Notes: a model not told the origin generated them from the letters alone. Shown: positions 53,237-63,466, numbered from the stretch's first letter. The stretch: DNA of 64,000 nucleotides from Ignavibacteria bacterium (GCA_016191145.1 JACPPD010000010.1:1-64000), one strand, 5' to 3'. A program made the numbers and translations.

Positions 53237-54200
53237 ATCCAGCCCACATTGGTACAATGGAAAGATAAGATGCTGGGATTATCATTGATTGCTTGATAAG
53301 CCGTACTTCCTTTTCGCGCGGCGTTATGCGATAGATCCTGCAGGCATTCGAACTAACAAACGCTTGGAGCCGATCGAGCGCATTGTGCCGTTCAAACAAC
53401 TCAGCAAGCAACGGAAGTGCAATCGGCGCGGAAAAAACACCGGCCGCACACCCATGCGATTCCTTCATGTTAGTGGGATGTGGAGCGGAGTCGGTTCCCA
53501 TCATTACCTTGGAATGGGCGCTGAGAGCAGCGGCGAGAAGAGCATCGCGGTCTTCCGGACGTTTTGCGATGGGCTTACAAAACAGATGCGGATTCATTAG
53601 CCCGCCAACCACGTCATCGAGCGTTGTAAGCAAATGATGTGGCGTAATCGTTGCAAACAAGTTTTCGTACCGATCGAGCAGCACAACGGCGTCGCGCGTT
53701 GTGATGTGCTCCATAACAATCCTTAATCCCGGAAACTTAGATGCTAACAATTGATAGATACGGCAAAACTCGCTCTCCCTGTCCATCACGAATCCATTCG
53801 TTTCGCCATGTACTAGCAGCGGAATATCAAGCTCCTGCATCATGGAGAGAGTAGGTTCAATGAGTGACAGGTCTTGAACGCCCCCTTCGCTATTTGTTGT
53901 GATGCCAGAAGGGTATAGTTTGACGCCGATGATGTTCCGCCTTGCCTCTTCGAGCTCGCTAAAGGTATACGAGCGGAAGAATAACGTCATGTATGGCTCA
54001 AAAACGTACGGCGCAGTCGCTCGTTTCACCTCTGCCTTGTACCATAACAACCGTTCGATGCTGTTGATAGGCGGAATAAGATTTGGCATTACTACACCGC
54101 CGGCAAAGTATTTGGCGGATAATGGCGCAACTGCGTCGAGCATTTCATCCTGACGCAGGTGAAGGTGCATATCGAGTGGAGAATGAAGTGCTAAATTCAT
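53208..54200 (-). CDS. pyrC: Dihydroorotase (class II, E. coli PyrC type)
   Basis: A 330-residue amidohydrolase with DMHLHLR (metal ligands His12, His14), VKLYPSGIT (carbamylated Lys), PLLVHGE and IVMEHITT (His ligands), and GTDSAPH (catalytic Asp). It cyclises carbamoyl-aspartate in pyrimidine synthesis. It shares an ATGA-type overlap with the HsdR_N-like gene. Confidence 0.94.
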   Translation of the reverse strand: MNLALHSPLDMHLHLRQDEMLDAVAPLSAKYFAGGVVMPNLIPPINSIERLLWYKAEVKRATAPYVFEPYMTLFFRSYTFSELEEARRNIIGVKLYPSGITTNSEGGVQDLSLIEPTLSMMQELDIPLLVHGETNGFVMDRESEFCRIYQLLASKFPGLRIVMEHITTRDAVVLLDRYENLFATITPHHLLTTLDDVVGGLMNPHLFCKPIAKRPEDRDALLAAALSAHSKVMMGTDSAPHPTNMKESHGCAAGVFSAPIALPLLAELFERHNALDRLQAFVSSNACRIYRITPREKEVRLIKQSMIIPASYLSIVPMWAGYEISWSFEA

Positions 54201-54655
54201 TTAGTTACCGGATATGTAGGGACATCCGGCACGGGATCTACGCGTCCGTCCGTTTCAACCAGTGCACAAAACGCGTGAAGGCCATTTGTTAGAAGGATGT
54301 AGGGGGCCTTTAGCGTGATGTTGTACCACGCAGTCTGGCGTAATGTATCGTAAGAGACCTTAATGGAGGGGGCCTTGCATTCTACAAGCATAAACGGACG
54401 AAGCTGTGCGTCCACCCACAGTACATCGTAACGCATTCCTGTTTTGTCGATTCGCCGTTCAACGCTGCATCTCCCCAATGGATACCCAAGTCCGGCAAGC
54501 CAATGAATGCAGTGTTGGCGCACCCACTCTTCGGGAGTTAGCGTTACGTATGCTCGCCGCACATCGTCAAAAATCTGTAGCCCGTCGTGTGAATTATTGA
54601 TTTTCGCAGCATAAGAGGGAAAAATCAATGTTGGCAGCGCGACGAGTTCAGGCAT
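54197..54655 (-). CDS. Stand-alone HsdR N-terminal-like (PD-(D/E)xK) protein
   Basis: A 152-residue protein resembling the HSDR_N_2 domain: EEWVRQHCIHWLAGLGYPLG, KTGMRYDVLWVDAQLRPFMLVECKAPSIKV (the D-x12-ExK nuclease core), and LRQTAWYNITLKAPYILLTNG. In type I restriction enzymes this domain precedes the helicase; here it stands alone between elbB and pyrC, overlapping both. Such single-domain versions are common in this phylum and their role is not known. Confidence 0.85.
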   Translation of the reverse strand: MPELVALPTLIFPSYAAKINNSHDGLQIFDDVRRAYVTLTPEEWVRQHCIHWLAGLGYPLGRCSVERRIDKTGMRYDVLWVDAQLRPFMLVECKAPSIKVSYDTLRQTAWYNITLKAPYILLTNGLHAFCALVETDGRVDPVPDVPTYPVTK

Positions 54656-55367
54656 CAACTGTCTCCGGTTCGAGCATTGTTAGCAACGCATGGACAGCAG
54701 ATTTGATATTGTCGTGGACTTCTTCGATTGTTGCTTCCATCATGTAGCAGGGGGCGCTGACGATGTTGTTCGATGCATCGACGGTGATCTCGCGGATTGA
54801 ATTCAGGTGTGTATGAGCGCCTATCTGCTCCATGGCTTGGTGGATTGCTCCAATGTCGTATGGCGAGGCTTCTTCCGTTGTACCAACAGTAAGATGTGGA
54901 TGGATGTCGGAATGCTCAAGTGCCTTTGCAACAACTACAGGCCCCATGCAGAACGCTGCTACTGGTTTTCCTGCTCTTACCATATCGAGTATCAGTTTCC
55001 CAACATCATGCTGAATGGTTGAATCCGGACCATCAAATGCCCAAGAAGTAAGATTCTTCGCTGCGCCAAAGCCGCCGGGAATAACAAGGGCATCGATAGT
55101 ATTGACGTCGACAGATGCTACATCAACAATGCTGCCTCGAGCAATCCTCGCAGATTCCACGAGCACATTGCGAGTCTCATGCGTTTCGGAGCCATCAAGG
55201 TGATTAACAACATGATATTGGTTGATGTTGGGAGCGATACACATTACAGTGGTATGCATGCGCTGAAGCTCGAGCAGCGTCAGCGTGGCTTCGTGAATTT
55301 CTGAGCCATCGTACACGCCACATCCCGACAATAGGACTCCGATAAGGGGCTTTGCTGACTTTTCCAT
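54648..55367 (-). CDS. elbB: ElbB/ES1-family glyoxalase-like protein
   Basis: A 239-residue DJ-1/PfpI superfamily protein with GVLLSGCGVYDGSEIHEA, ALVIPGGFGAAKNL and the nucleophile Cys in AAFCMGPVVVAKAL, matching ElbB (isoprenoid biosynthesis-associated glyoxalase III). ATG 55367 is preferred over an earlier TTG. Its stop overlaps the HsdR_N-like start by eight bases. Confidence 0.92.
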   Translation of the reverse strand: MEKSAKPLIGVLLSGCGVYDGSEIHEATLTLLELQRMHTTVMCIAPNINQYHVVNHLDGSETHETRNVLVESARIARGSIVDVASVDVNTIDALVIPGGFGAAKNLTSWAFDGPDSTIQHDVGKLILDMVRAGKPVAAFCMGPVVVAKALEHSDIHPHLTVGTTEEASPYDIGAIHQAMEQIGAHTHLNSIREITVDASNNIVSAPCYMMEATIEEVHDNIKSAVHALLTMLEPETVDA

Positions 55368-55408
55368 ATTCAAATTTACTGATTTACTGAACGGTCACAT
55401 TACCGTTT

Positions 55409-56185
55409 CTATCTCTGGCCAATTAAATTCTCATACTCCTGATTTATTCTGGCAGGATAATTTGAAACAACAGCCATAACGCCAAACGATAGCGCCTTCT
55501 GCAGCGCATCTCTTGAATTTACTGTGTATACACCAAAGGGAATGCTATGGTATTTGCAATCCTCTGCCCGCGCATTGCTGAGCTCGTGAAGGGAGCATCC
55601 AAACGCATTGGCATGGCACGATTTGAGAATTTCCGATGGTAATCGATTGTCGTGCGCTTTGTTAAGTGCTGCTGTATGCAATTCAGGATCCATTTCTTGA
55701 ATTAGCGTCAGTGCTCGATGATCAAATGAAGCAAACACAGTATGCCGTTCATAACTCCGTTCCTTGATCTTCTTAATTATTCGTCTGATCACATCAAATG
55801 AACTTCCATTATTTGAAAGGGGCTTTATTTCGAGATTCAGATATACATTTTCACAAATAAGGTCAAGCGCCTCATCGAGCAGCGGCACTTTTTCGCCAGC
55901 AAATCTGACGTCGAACCACGAGCCGGCATCCAGGTCTCGAACCTTTGCCGAATCCAATTCGGTTATTAATCCTCTGCCATCTGTTGTTCTACCCAAGACG
56001 TCGTCGTGTAACACAACAATCTCATTATCTAACGTTGACTGAACATCTATCTCCACCATTTTTGCGCCCCCTTCAATGGCAAGGCGAATGGCAGAAAGTG
56101 TATTCTCTGGTGCGTCGCCCGATGAGCCGCGGTGAGCGATGACAAAAAAAGGTACTGTTCGGACGAATTCAGAAAGTGAAATCAT
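55409..56185 (-). CDS. Glycerophosphodiester phosphodiesterase family protein
   Basis: A 258-residue TIM-barrel protein with the GDPD signature FVIAHRGSSGDAPENTLSAIRLAIEGGAKMVEIDVQSTLDNEIVVLHDD, including the catalytic His pair and metal-binding Glu/Asp. It hydrolyses glycerophosphodiesters to glycerol-3-phosphate. No signal peptide, so cytoplasmic as UgpQ. Overlaps fmt by ATGA. Confidence 0.92.
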   Translation of the reverse strand: MISLSEFVRTVPFFVIAHRGSSGDAPENTLSAIRLAIEGGAKMVEIDVQSTLDNEIVVLHDDVLGRTTDGRGLITELDSAKVRDLDAGSWFDVRFAGEKVPLLDEALDLICENVYLNLEIKPLSNNGSSFDVIRRIIKKIKERSYERHTVFASFDHRALTLIQEMDPELHTAALNKAHDNRLPSEILKSCHANAFGCSLHELSNARAEDCKYHSIPFGVYTVNSRDALQKALSFGVMAVVSNYPARINQEYENLIGQR

Positions 56186-57159
56186 TCGAACCTTCCTTCT
56201 GTTGGTCCGCGGTATCCCGAAAGAAATTCAGCAGTCTTCATACGACGTTTCGCCGGCAACTGAATCTCGTCGAGCGACAGCCAGCCATCGGAGCATCGAA
56301 CAAGAAAATGATTCCCGACGATACGAAAAAATCCTGAGCTCACATCATTGGTTGCAATGGTATCAGCAACGGGGCCACCCAAAGTTGCATGCTCGTCGAC
56401 AGTGGAAGCACGGAAAATTTTAAGAGTGCGACCTTCCCACAATGTCCACGCACAAGGCATTGGCGATAGGCCATGTATGAAATTTCTTATGGCGCTCGGC
56501 TGTTGTGCCCAATTAATGGTGCTGGTCTCTCGGAACACTTTGGGAGCGGGGGACGTCCGTGCTTCGTTTTGATGCATGGGAGCTGCCGAACCGTTGATTA
56601 GCAGCGCGCACGTCTCAACGGCGCATTCAGCTGCCTTCAGTTTGAGTACATCGTATAAATCGCCGGCAGTTGTTTCGGTGGTAATGTTCACGCGATGCTG
56701 AAGAAGTATAACTCCGGCGTCGACCATTGTATTCAAGAGGAACGACGTTACTCCGGTTTCATGCTCACCATTGATGATGGCGTGGTTAATTGGCGCAGCT
56801 CCGCGGTATTTTGGCAGCAGCGATGCGTGTACATTAAAAGCTCCGAGATGCGCCATCGAATACACGGCTTCCGGCAGGATCCGAAATGCAATAACACAGA
56901 TAATATCAGGATTTAGTTTCCTAACTTCCTGAACGAAGGTCTCAGACTTGAGCGAAGCGGGTTTTAAGACTGTTGAAATTCCAAGCTCCTCTGCAGCCAT
57001 TGAAACTGCCGATGGATGCACAACAAGCCCCCTTCCCATCGGTTTGTCGGGCGCGGTTACAACGCCAATAATTCCATACTTCTCATGCAGCTTACGCAAC
57101 GCCGGTACGGCAAATTCCGGAGTACCCATAAACATGATTCTGGCATTGCCCTGAGACAT
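56182..57159 (-). CDS. fmt: Methionyl-tRNA formyltransferase
   Basis: From ATG 57159, 325 residues. It has IMFMGTPEFAVPALRKL, the formyl-THF domain motif FNVHASLLPKYRGAAPINHAIINGEHETGVT and the C-terminal OB-like domain (WTLWEGRTLKIFRAS). It formylates Met-tRNA-fMet for initiation. An upstream in-frame start would extend into the previous gene; the chosen ATG overlaps that gene's stop (TGATG). def is not adjacent. Confidence 0.94.
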   Translation of the reverse strand: MSQGNARIMFMGTPEFAVPALRKLHEKYGIIGVVTAPDKPMGRGLVVHPSAVSMAAEELGISTVLKPASLKSETFVQEVRKLNPDIICVIAFRILPEAVYSMAHLGAFNVHASLLPKYRGAAPINHAIINGEHETGVTSFLLNTMVDAGVILLQHRVNITTETTAGDLYDVLKLKAAECAVETCALLINGSAAPMHQNEARTSPAPKVFRETSTINWAQQPSAIRNFIHGLSPMPCAWTLWEGRTLKIFRASTVDEHATLGGPVADTIATNDVSSGFFRIVGNHFLVRCSDGWLSLDEIQLPAKRRMKTAEFLSGYRGPTEGRFE

Positions 57160-58343
57160 CAGCGATGCTTTACTTCGAGTACAGAAGTTGAGTATTGTCT
57201 GTCGGCACATAAAACAACAACGTATGTGCCTTCAGGCTTATCTATCATGTCGATTTCTCGCTCGAGCAATCCCTGTTCAAAGGTGGAAGGTTCAACATTC
57301 TCAACTTCCATCATGATTTCGTTTCGAACCGAAATTCTAACAGTTGCGGGAATCGGGATATTATATCGAGCATTATAAATTCCCTTTGTATCCGCAGAGG
57401 GAATTACAGACATATAGAACTTATCTTCGCCCATTTCGACGTACGTTGGATTATTTGTATTGTTTTTAAAGTAATAGTTGATTGCGTAATCAACAGTCGT
57501 ATCTGGCCGTTCGCTCAGCGTAAAGTATCCGTCGTCAGTTGCGGAAAAACACACTGCTTCGCCTTGCAGTTCCGGCATATAGGGCAGTACAGATGGCTTG
57601 CGCTTAAATAGAGATGCCAGCGACTCATTTGTACTTCTTTCCCAACCATAAACATACACGTAGTTTTTAACGATCACTGATTTGCCTGAATGGGAAATAT
57701 CTGCAGCCGTTGCGAGCGAAAATGGAAGTTCGGTAACAAAAGAAAGCGTATTTATTTTTTTGAAATTGAAGGGGGCGCTCAATTTGTACACACGCGATTT
57801 TCGTTCGCGTTTTGTGATGATGTACATATCATTTGAAACAGGATCTATAATCAGTGCTTCTGCGTCGCGAGGACCGTCTGGATACTTCATCTCTATCCGG
57901 TCGGCGCTTAACGTCATGGCTTTGCACAGCGGATCCAATGTTGGCTCTGCAATTCTGTACACAGTTATTGTTGACGCGCTTCCATTATTATCGCCGATGT
58001 CACCGACGTACAGATAAGACTTGCCTTTCTCCGGACCAGGCCCCATGGAAATATCTTCCCAATCGCGGTTTGTTGCATTTTCAATTGAGACCGCACACCG
58101 CAACTCGCCCTTGGTGGACAACGCGTACACCACGGCATCGTCGCCGGAATCGTTATGTACCCACAACAAATCTTTGTTTATGGATGAAGCTACGCAGCCC
58201 GAAACCTCATCGAGTCCTGGTGCGTCCAGGTTTCCTACCTTCACCTTGTTGACTATTTTCATTTCCGCAACACTGCCGTTCTGACTAGTTGCTGTATAAG
58301 AGACAAGAATCAGCAGGGTTAATACATTGACGAAAAGATTCAT
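57159..58343 (-). CDS. Secreted beta-propeller protein
   Basis: From ATG 58343, 394 residues with a signal peptide (ending SYTATSQNG). Propeller-like segments DLLWVHNDSGDDAVVYAL, NRDWEDISMGPGPEKGKSYLYVGDIGDN, DAEALIIDPVSNDMYIITKRE and EAVCFSATDDGYFTLSE occur in uncharacterised and phytase-like propellers. The C-terminal ~90 residues form a beta domain ending SVLEVKHR. Function unknown. It lies between leuS and fmt on the same strand. Confidence 0.7.
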   Translation of the reverse strand: MNLFVNVLTLLILVSYTATSQNGSVAEMKIVNKVKVGNLDAPGLDEVSGCVASSINKDLLWVHNDSGDDAVVYALSTKGELRCAVSIENATNRDWEDISMGPGPEKGKSYLYVGDIGDNNGSASTITVYRIAEPTLDPLCKAMTLSADRIEMKYPDGPRDAEALIIDPVSNDMYIITKRERKSRVYKLSAPFNFKKINTLSFVTELPFSLATAADISHSGKSVIVKNYVYVYGWERSTNESLASLFKRKPSVLPYMPELQGEAVCFSATDDGYFTLSERPDTTVDYAINYYFKNNTNNPTYVEMGEDKFYMSVIPSADTKGIYNARYNIPIPATVRISVRNEIMMEVENVEPSTFEQGLLEREIDMIDKPEGTYVVVLCADRQYSTSVLEVKHR

Positions 58344-58377
58344 AGCACCCTCGGATACAATTCTGGGCAATGACGCA

Positions 58378-60987
58378 TCATGATGCAATAAAATTGACGA
58401 GTTTACCGCGAACCACAATCGTTTTCCGGATTGTTTTACCATCAAGGTGACGCATCACGCCCTCGTCTTTCATCGCAGCATGTTCCATCGTCTGTTCATC
58501 GGCATCGGGCGACAGCATTACCTTCCCTCGGATTTTGGAGTTGACCTGAAGTACAATTTGCACTTCATCCTTAATCAATTTGGTGGGATCGGCTTCAGGA
58601 AATGCCGATAGGTGAATCGACGTGCTATGGCCAAGACGCATCCAAAGTTCTTCGGTAATATGCGGCGCAAAAGGAGCAAGGCATTGTAAAAATTGTTCAA
58701 TTGCTTTTCGCGGCCGAATATCAGACGACGTGAAAACATTGACGAAGATCATGAACTGTGCTATTGCTGTGTTCATGCTCAGTGATTCGATATCAGCTCG
58801 TGTTTTAGAAATCGTTTCGTGCAAAACACGATCAAGTTCTCGCGGACATTCCACATCGTCCAACGGAGATTCCAGCACAAGCCGCCACACTCTGTCAAGG
58901 AACCGCGGCATACCTTCGATACCTTGCGTGCTCCAAGGCTTGGAAGCTTCAAGCGGACCTAAGAACATCTCGTAAAGGCGGATGGCATCGGCGCCAAACG
59001 TGTCGATCATATCATCGGGATTGATAACATTACCCAACGACTTCGACATCTTTTTTCCCTCTGCAAGAATTAGTCCTTGATGAAACAATCTTCGCACAGG
59101 TTCACTGGTAGATACGTATCCGCGGTCGAATAGAACCTTGTGCCAGAACCTCGCATAGATTAAATGCAGCACTGCATGCTCCGCACCACCGATATACAGA
59201 TCGATGCCGCTGTCTCCCATCCAGTATTGTTCTGCTTCTTTCGAACAAAACTCATTGTTGTTTTGCGGATCGCAATACCTAAGATAGTACCAGCACGAAC
59301 CTGCCCACTGAGGCATCGTATTCGTTTCCAGTCGTGCATGCTTGCCTGTTTTTTTGTCGATGAAATCAACCCATTCTGTAACGGTTGCCAGAGCCGATTC
59401 ACCTGTGCCTGCGGGCTTGAAATCTGCTACATCGGGTAGAAGCAATGGAAGTTCATCATCATCGAGTGCGCGTTTGCTTCCATCGTCAAAAAACATAATT
59501 GGTATTGGCTCGCCCCAATAACGCTGACGCGAGAACAGCCAGTCGCGAAGTTTATACTGAATTGCACGCCTGCCAAAGCCCCTTTCCTCAAGCCATTCGC
59601 TGATAACACGCTTTGAGTCGATGGTATGCAGACCGTTGAGCGAAACCATGTTGTTTGCTGAGTTAACATTAATACCGTCATCAACAAATGCTTTGGTAGG
59701 GGGCTGGAATGCCGCAGTGGCAGCCGTTCTGCCATCCGGACTACCTTCCAGTATTTCGGTAAATGGTGCTACTACAGTTACTATAGAAAGTGAGAATGTG
59801 GATGCAAACTCAAAATCGCGTTGGTCGTGACCAGGCACTGCCATTATTGCGCCTGTACCATAATGTGCAAGCACATAGTCGGCAATCCATATCGGAATTC
59901 GTTCATTGGTTGCAGGATTGATTGCAAAAGCACCTGTGAAGACGCCGGTTTTTTGCTTCGTCAGTTCCGTTCGCTCAAGGTCGCTCTTCTTTGTAGTAAC
60001 CTGCCTGTAGATTTCTACTCTGTCGTGGTACTCGGGCGTTGTGATTACATCCACCAGCTCATTTTCTGGAGCAAGCACCAGATACGTTGCTCCAAAAATT
60101 GTATCCGGACGGGTAGTAAATATAGTTATCGTCTGTTCGTGAGTTCGCGGGCTGGCGGCCATGTCTTCGTGTTCTTCATACTCAGACACCACACGAAACT
60201 GGATTTCAGATCCATCACTCTTGCCTATCCAGTTTCGTTGCATTTCTATCGTCATTGCGGGCCAGTCAAGCCCGTTCAAATCAGTCAGCAAGCGTTCTGC
60301 ATAAGCAGTGATACGAAGCATCCACTGCCGCATCGGACGTCGTTCAACCGTATACCCTTTTTCTATCCACTCATCAACTTCTTCATTCGCGAGGACAGTA
60401 CCTAGTTGCTCGCACCAATTCACAGGTATGTGGTCAAGATATGCAAGGCGGTGAGAGTCGATATACTCGTCTATCTCGTGCTGACTGACAATCGACTTGG
60501 GAATGGGCAATGTGTCGATGTGCCGAGCCTTATCCATTTCCGGATCGTACCAGGAATTATAAATCTGCAAAAACATCCACTGAGTCCACCGCAGGTACGA
60601 AGGGTCTGTGGTGTTCACAGATCTCGACCAGTCATAATCAAATCCGAACGATTTCAGCTGGCGCGTGAATGTTGCAATATTTCGCTCCGTAATCGATCGC
60701 GGGTGGATATTCTCCACCATAGCCTGACGTTCTGTAGGAAGGCCGAACGCATCGAATCCAATTGGATGCAGAACGCTGTAACGGCACATACGCTTATACC
60801 GGCTAACGATGTCGGTTGCTGTGTACCCTTCCGGATGGCCAATATGCAGGCCATCGCCGGAAGGGTACGGGAACATGTCGAGCACGTAGTATTTGGGCTT
60901 GGAAGGATCTGCAACAGAACGATACAGGTTTTGGTCAGCCCATTTTTTCTGCCAGGAAGGTTCTATTTCTTTGAACGGATACCGCAT
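58378..60987 (-). CDS. leuS: Leucyl-tRNA synthetase
   Basis: An 869-residue class I synthetase with the HIGH motif (GLHIGH, 46-51), the CP1 editing domain (TIFTTRPDTIFGATYLVLAPE, GAIMAVPGHDQRDFEFA), KKMSKSLGNVINPDD and the leucine-specific zinc-less insertion. C-terminal anticodon domain present. It charges tRNA-Leu. A 44-base gap separates it from the outer-membrane protein gene. Confidence 0.96.
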   Translation of the reverse strand: MRYPFKEIEPSWQKKWADQNLYRSVADPSKPKYYVLDMFPYPSGDGLHIGHPEGYTATDIVSRYKRMCRYSVLHPIGFDAFGLPTERQAMVENIHPRSITERNIATFTRQLKSFGFDYDWSRSVNTTDPSYLRWTQWMFLQIYNSWYDPEMDKARHIDTLPIPKSIVSQHEIDEYIDSHRLAYLDHIPVNWCEQLGTVLANEEVDEWIEKGYTVERRPMRQWMLRITAYAERLLTDLNGLDWPAMTIEMQRNWIGKSDGSEIQFRVVSEYEEHEDMAASPRTHEQTITIFTTRPDTIFGATYLVLAPENELVDVITTPEYHDRVEIYRQVTTKKSDLERTELTKQKTGVFTGAFAINPATNERIPIWIADYVLAHYGTGAIMAVPGHDQRDFEFASTFSLSIVTVVAPFTEILEGSPDGRTAATAAFQPPTKAFVDDGINVNSANNMVSLNGLHTIDSKRVISEWLEERGFGRRAIQYKLRDWLFSRQRYWGEPIPIMFFDDGSKRALDDDELPLLLPDVADFKPAGTGESALATVTEWVDFIDKKTGKHARLETNTMPQWAGSCWYYLRYCDPQNNNEFCSKEAEQYWMGDSGIDLYIGGAEHAVLHLIYARFWHKVLFDRGYVSTSEPVRRLFHQGLILAEGKKMSKSLGNVINPDDMIDTFGADAIRLYEMFLGPLEASKPWSTQGIEGMPRFLDRVWRLVLESPLDDVECPRELDRVLHETISKTRADIESLSMNTAIAQFMIFVNVFTSSDIRPRKAIEQFLQCLAPFAPHITEELWMRLGHSTSIHLSAFPEADPTKLIKDEVQIVLQVNSKIRGKVMLSPDADEQTMEHAAMKDEGVMRHLDGKTIRKTIVVRGKLVNFIAS

Positions 60988-61031
60988 ACGTGAAATTTAA
61001 CAATAGAGTATCCTCTTTGGGAATAGCTTCA

Positions 61032-62501
61032 TTAAAGTCTGAACCGTGCTAGTCCGATAACACCGCTGAGAATTGGTCTATCCGTTACGAAGTAAGTAAG
61101 CACATCTCTCGATGCAATACCCAATTCCCAAAGGCCATTGAACAGAGAAAAAGAAACGCCAATGGGAACGAACACCCCCATGTTACCGCCGCCACCGAGG
61201 CCAACACCAACCTTCATCCATACGTTGGGCTGCCAATCCGCCCCTGCGCTAACGATTGGCTCACCAAGAGATCCGGCTTCGGTGTTCAATGGATAGATTA
61301 CGTCGAGACCAAACTGCCACCGCTGCGACCATTCGTACGAGGTGCCGATTCTCAATCTTGCTGGTAGTGTTGTTGTCTTAGAATTCAGGCCTTCCCATGT
61401 GAAAAAATTTCCAGCACCAGTGATTTTAGGAGCTTCTTCGAATATGTTGTAACTGCTGAAACCCGTGCTGGCAACGCCGTTAAGGATTGTGTCCTTTGCC
61501 TGAAATACGTTACCGTTCCAAGTGATTTGTCCGATATCAACTACCGACATTCCAACCGTTAACTTTCCAAGATCAACCGTCAGTCCCAAGTCTGTACTCC
61601 AGCCGTTTCCAATGTGTTGGTAGTCGTTGCCAAGAATGAGCGATGGCGACGTTGCCTTTCCATAGCTGATGCCGAAGAAGGGGGCTAATGCTGAGTATGC
61701 TCTGAGCCTGCCGTTATCGGTTAGCGCGTCAATCATGGCATATCCCATCAGGTATTTAACACCGAAGCCGAAATAAATGCTTGTTTCTGCTTTCTCGAAG
61801 TTCACAATACGAATGCCATACGATGCTCCAATCTCTCTGAACCACAGCATAGCCAGTCTGGTATCATCGAAAATTTGAGAAAATGTTTGCGGATTGGTTG
61901 AATACCCGATAGTATCACCATTTACATTAACTGCAAGTGAATCGAAGTAGTCGAAATTCCTTCCCTGAAAGGCAAGCTTTGCGGCGGCTTCATTAAATCG
62001 AAAAGTGCCACTGATCCGTTCACGCAGTGTAAGAGCAATCCCGCCCCATGAATCGCTCTGATACGAAGCGCCAGCGACTATTACATCAACGCTAAATCGG
62101 ACGCCCTTTCCGGCAAAAGCACTTGCAGCACGGATTTTTTCTGCTGCATCGAAGGTGCCGCTCGACGTTTGCGTGAGTAAATTCGCCAAGCCTTCCCGAT
62201 TGAGTGCATCGGTATGTAACGAAATGCCGCCCTCGAGCGCTGTAAATGACCATGCACGTTTGTTGCGCTCCACTCCGTAATCCACCGGCGATGCGAGGCG
62301 CCATAACGTAGATTGAGGGACGAAACCCAGGTTGGCCGGATTGATGCCCACACATTGATAATCCGACGCAACGGATGTTAGGTAACCGGTAAATCCAATT
62401 CGGGAATAATCTGAAGCCTCGGTTTGTGCATGTGCCCTCACCAACGCCATGATGATAATTAGAAGAACCGATGTTAAATGCGTTCGAAAGCCAGAATTCA
62501 C
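61032..62501 (-). CDS. Outer-membrane barrel protein (DUF5723/PorV-like)
   Basis: A 489-residue protein with a signal peptide (ending VRAHAQTEA) and long beta-barrel strands. The N-terminal GINPANLGF and the pattern of SVNPA-like repeats resemble OM proteins of the DUF5723/FadL-like type in this phylum. It ends in an aromatic-rich strand (GLARFRL). Role unknown; the GTG start overlaps the Gfo/Idh stop (GTGA). Confidence 0.75.
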   Translation of the reverse strand: MNSGFRTHLTSVLLIIIMALVRAHAQTEASDYSRIGFTGYLTSVASDYQCVGINPANLGFVPQSTLWRLASPVDYGVERNKRAWSFTALEGGISLHTDALNREGLANLLTQTSSGTFDAAEKIRAASAFAGKGVRFSVDVIVAGASYQSDSWGGIALTLRERISGTFRFNEAAAKLAFQGRNFDYFDSLAVNVNGDTIGYSTNPQTFSQIFDDTRLAMLWFREIGASYGIRIVNFEKAETSIYFGFGVKYLMGYAMIDALTDNGRLRAYSALAPFFGISYGKATSPSLILGNDYQHIGNGWSTDLGLTVDLGKLTVGMSVVDIGQITWNGNVFQAKDTILNGVASTGFSSYNIFEEAPKITGAGNFFTWEGLNSKTTTLPARLRIGTSYEWSQRWQFGLDVIYPLNTEAGSLGEPIVSAGADWQPNVWMKVGVGLGGGGNMGVFVPIGVSFSLFNGLWELGIASRDVLTYFVTDRPILSGVIGLARFRL

Positions 62502-63466
62502 AGATGTTGTTCGATCATTGCTGCAACGCGTACTGCCTCGGCCCCTTCCCGTAAAGTAACTGCGGCGTCGGTACCGCGGCTGATACTTTCAAGAAATGAG
62601 CGTTGTTCCTCGGCAATAGCATTCACAGCATCAACCTTGGGTGTATCGTAAACAATTGTACGATCTCCGTGAGATGTCGAAACAGTACTGACCATAATTT
62701 GATGACTTGGATCTACCGCGCCATGCTCAATTAAATGATACCAGTCCACCTTGCCATCTGCGAGATCGAGCGACAAATAACTGTCGCGCTGAAAAACCCG
62801 CAACTTGCGCATTGGTTTCGCAGATATGCGCGAAGCAGTGAGATTTGCCACACAGCCGTTGTCGAACGTCAGCCTTGCATTGCAGATATCGGGAGTGTCG
62901 GTGAGTACTGCAACGCCGGTAGCCTGGATGTCGGTGACATGCGATTTGGTAAGCCAGAGCAGTAAATCAATGTCGTGGATCATCAGATCGTGAATCACGC
63001 TTACGTCTATTGCGCGTGGCTTGAACGTAGACAGTCTGTGACCTTCGATGAAACGCGGTTCCGTAATGAAGGGGGCTACTGCACGCACTGCCTGATTAAA
63101 CCGTTCAACGTGTCCCACCTGTACAACCTTCGATGTAACTGTTGCCTTGGCAATTAGTTCAATGGCCTCATCGTAGGTGCCTGTAACAGGTTTTTCAATG
63201 AACGTGTGAAAGCCCCTTTCCAAACATCGCATTGCAATGGCGTGATGAAGAACTGTGGGTGTTGCTATTACAACAGCATCTGTGTCCTGCAGCGCATCAA
63301 TATCGTGAACCCAGGGTACTCCGTGGTCTGCGGCTACGGCTCTGCCGCGCAGCTCATCGGGGTCTACAATTGCAACAAGCCTTGCGCCCTGTTGCTGGCT
63401 CCAAAGCCTGGCGTGTATCGAACCAAGATGTCCTGCCCCGATAACTGCAATGCTGATGTCTTCCAT
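62498..63466 (-). CDS. Gfo/Idh/MocA-family oxidoreductase
   Basis: A 322-residue NAD(P)-dependent dehydrogenase: ISIAVIGAGHLGSIHARLW (Rossmann), ATPTVLHHAIAMRCLERGFHTFIEKPVTG (the conserved EKP) and HDLMIHDIDLLLWL. Members oxidise sugar derivatives, sometimes for lipid A or surface glycan synthesis; substrate unknown. Confidence 0.88.
   Translation of the reverse strand: MEDISIAVIGAGHLGSIHARLWSQQQGARLVAIVDPDELRGRAVAADHGVPWVHDIDALQDTDAVVIATPTVLHHAIAMRCLERGFHTFIEKPVTGTYDEAIELIAKATVTSKVVQVGHVERFNQAVRAVAPFITEPRFIEGHRLSTFKPRAIDVSVIHDLMIHDIDLLLWLTKSHVTDIQATGVAVLTDTPDICNARLTFDNGCVANLTASRISAKPMRKLRVFQRDSYLSLDLADGKVDWYHLIEHGAVDPSHQIMVSTVSTSHGDRTIVYDTPKVDAVNAIAEEQRSFLESISRGTDAAVTLREGAEAVRVAAMIEQHL

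Noticed and set aside
55390-55407. AACGGT..ACCGTT hairpin after the GDPD gene
   Set aside because: A six-base stem with no T tract on the transcribed strand; too weak to call a terminator.
57160-57210. Longer N-terminus for fmt
   Set aside because: It would add residues with no family match and overlap the upstream gene deeply; ATG 57159 fits the family start.
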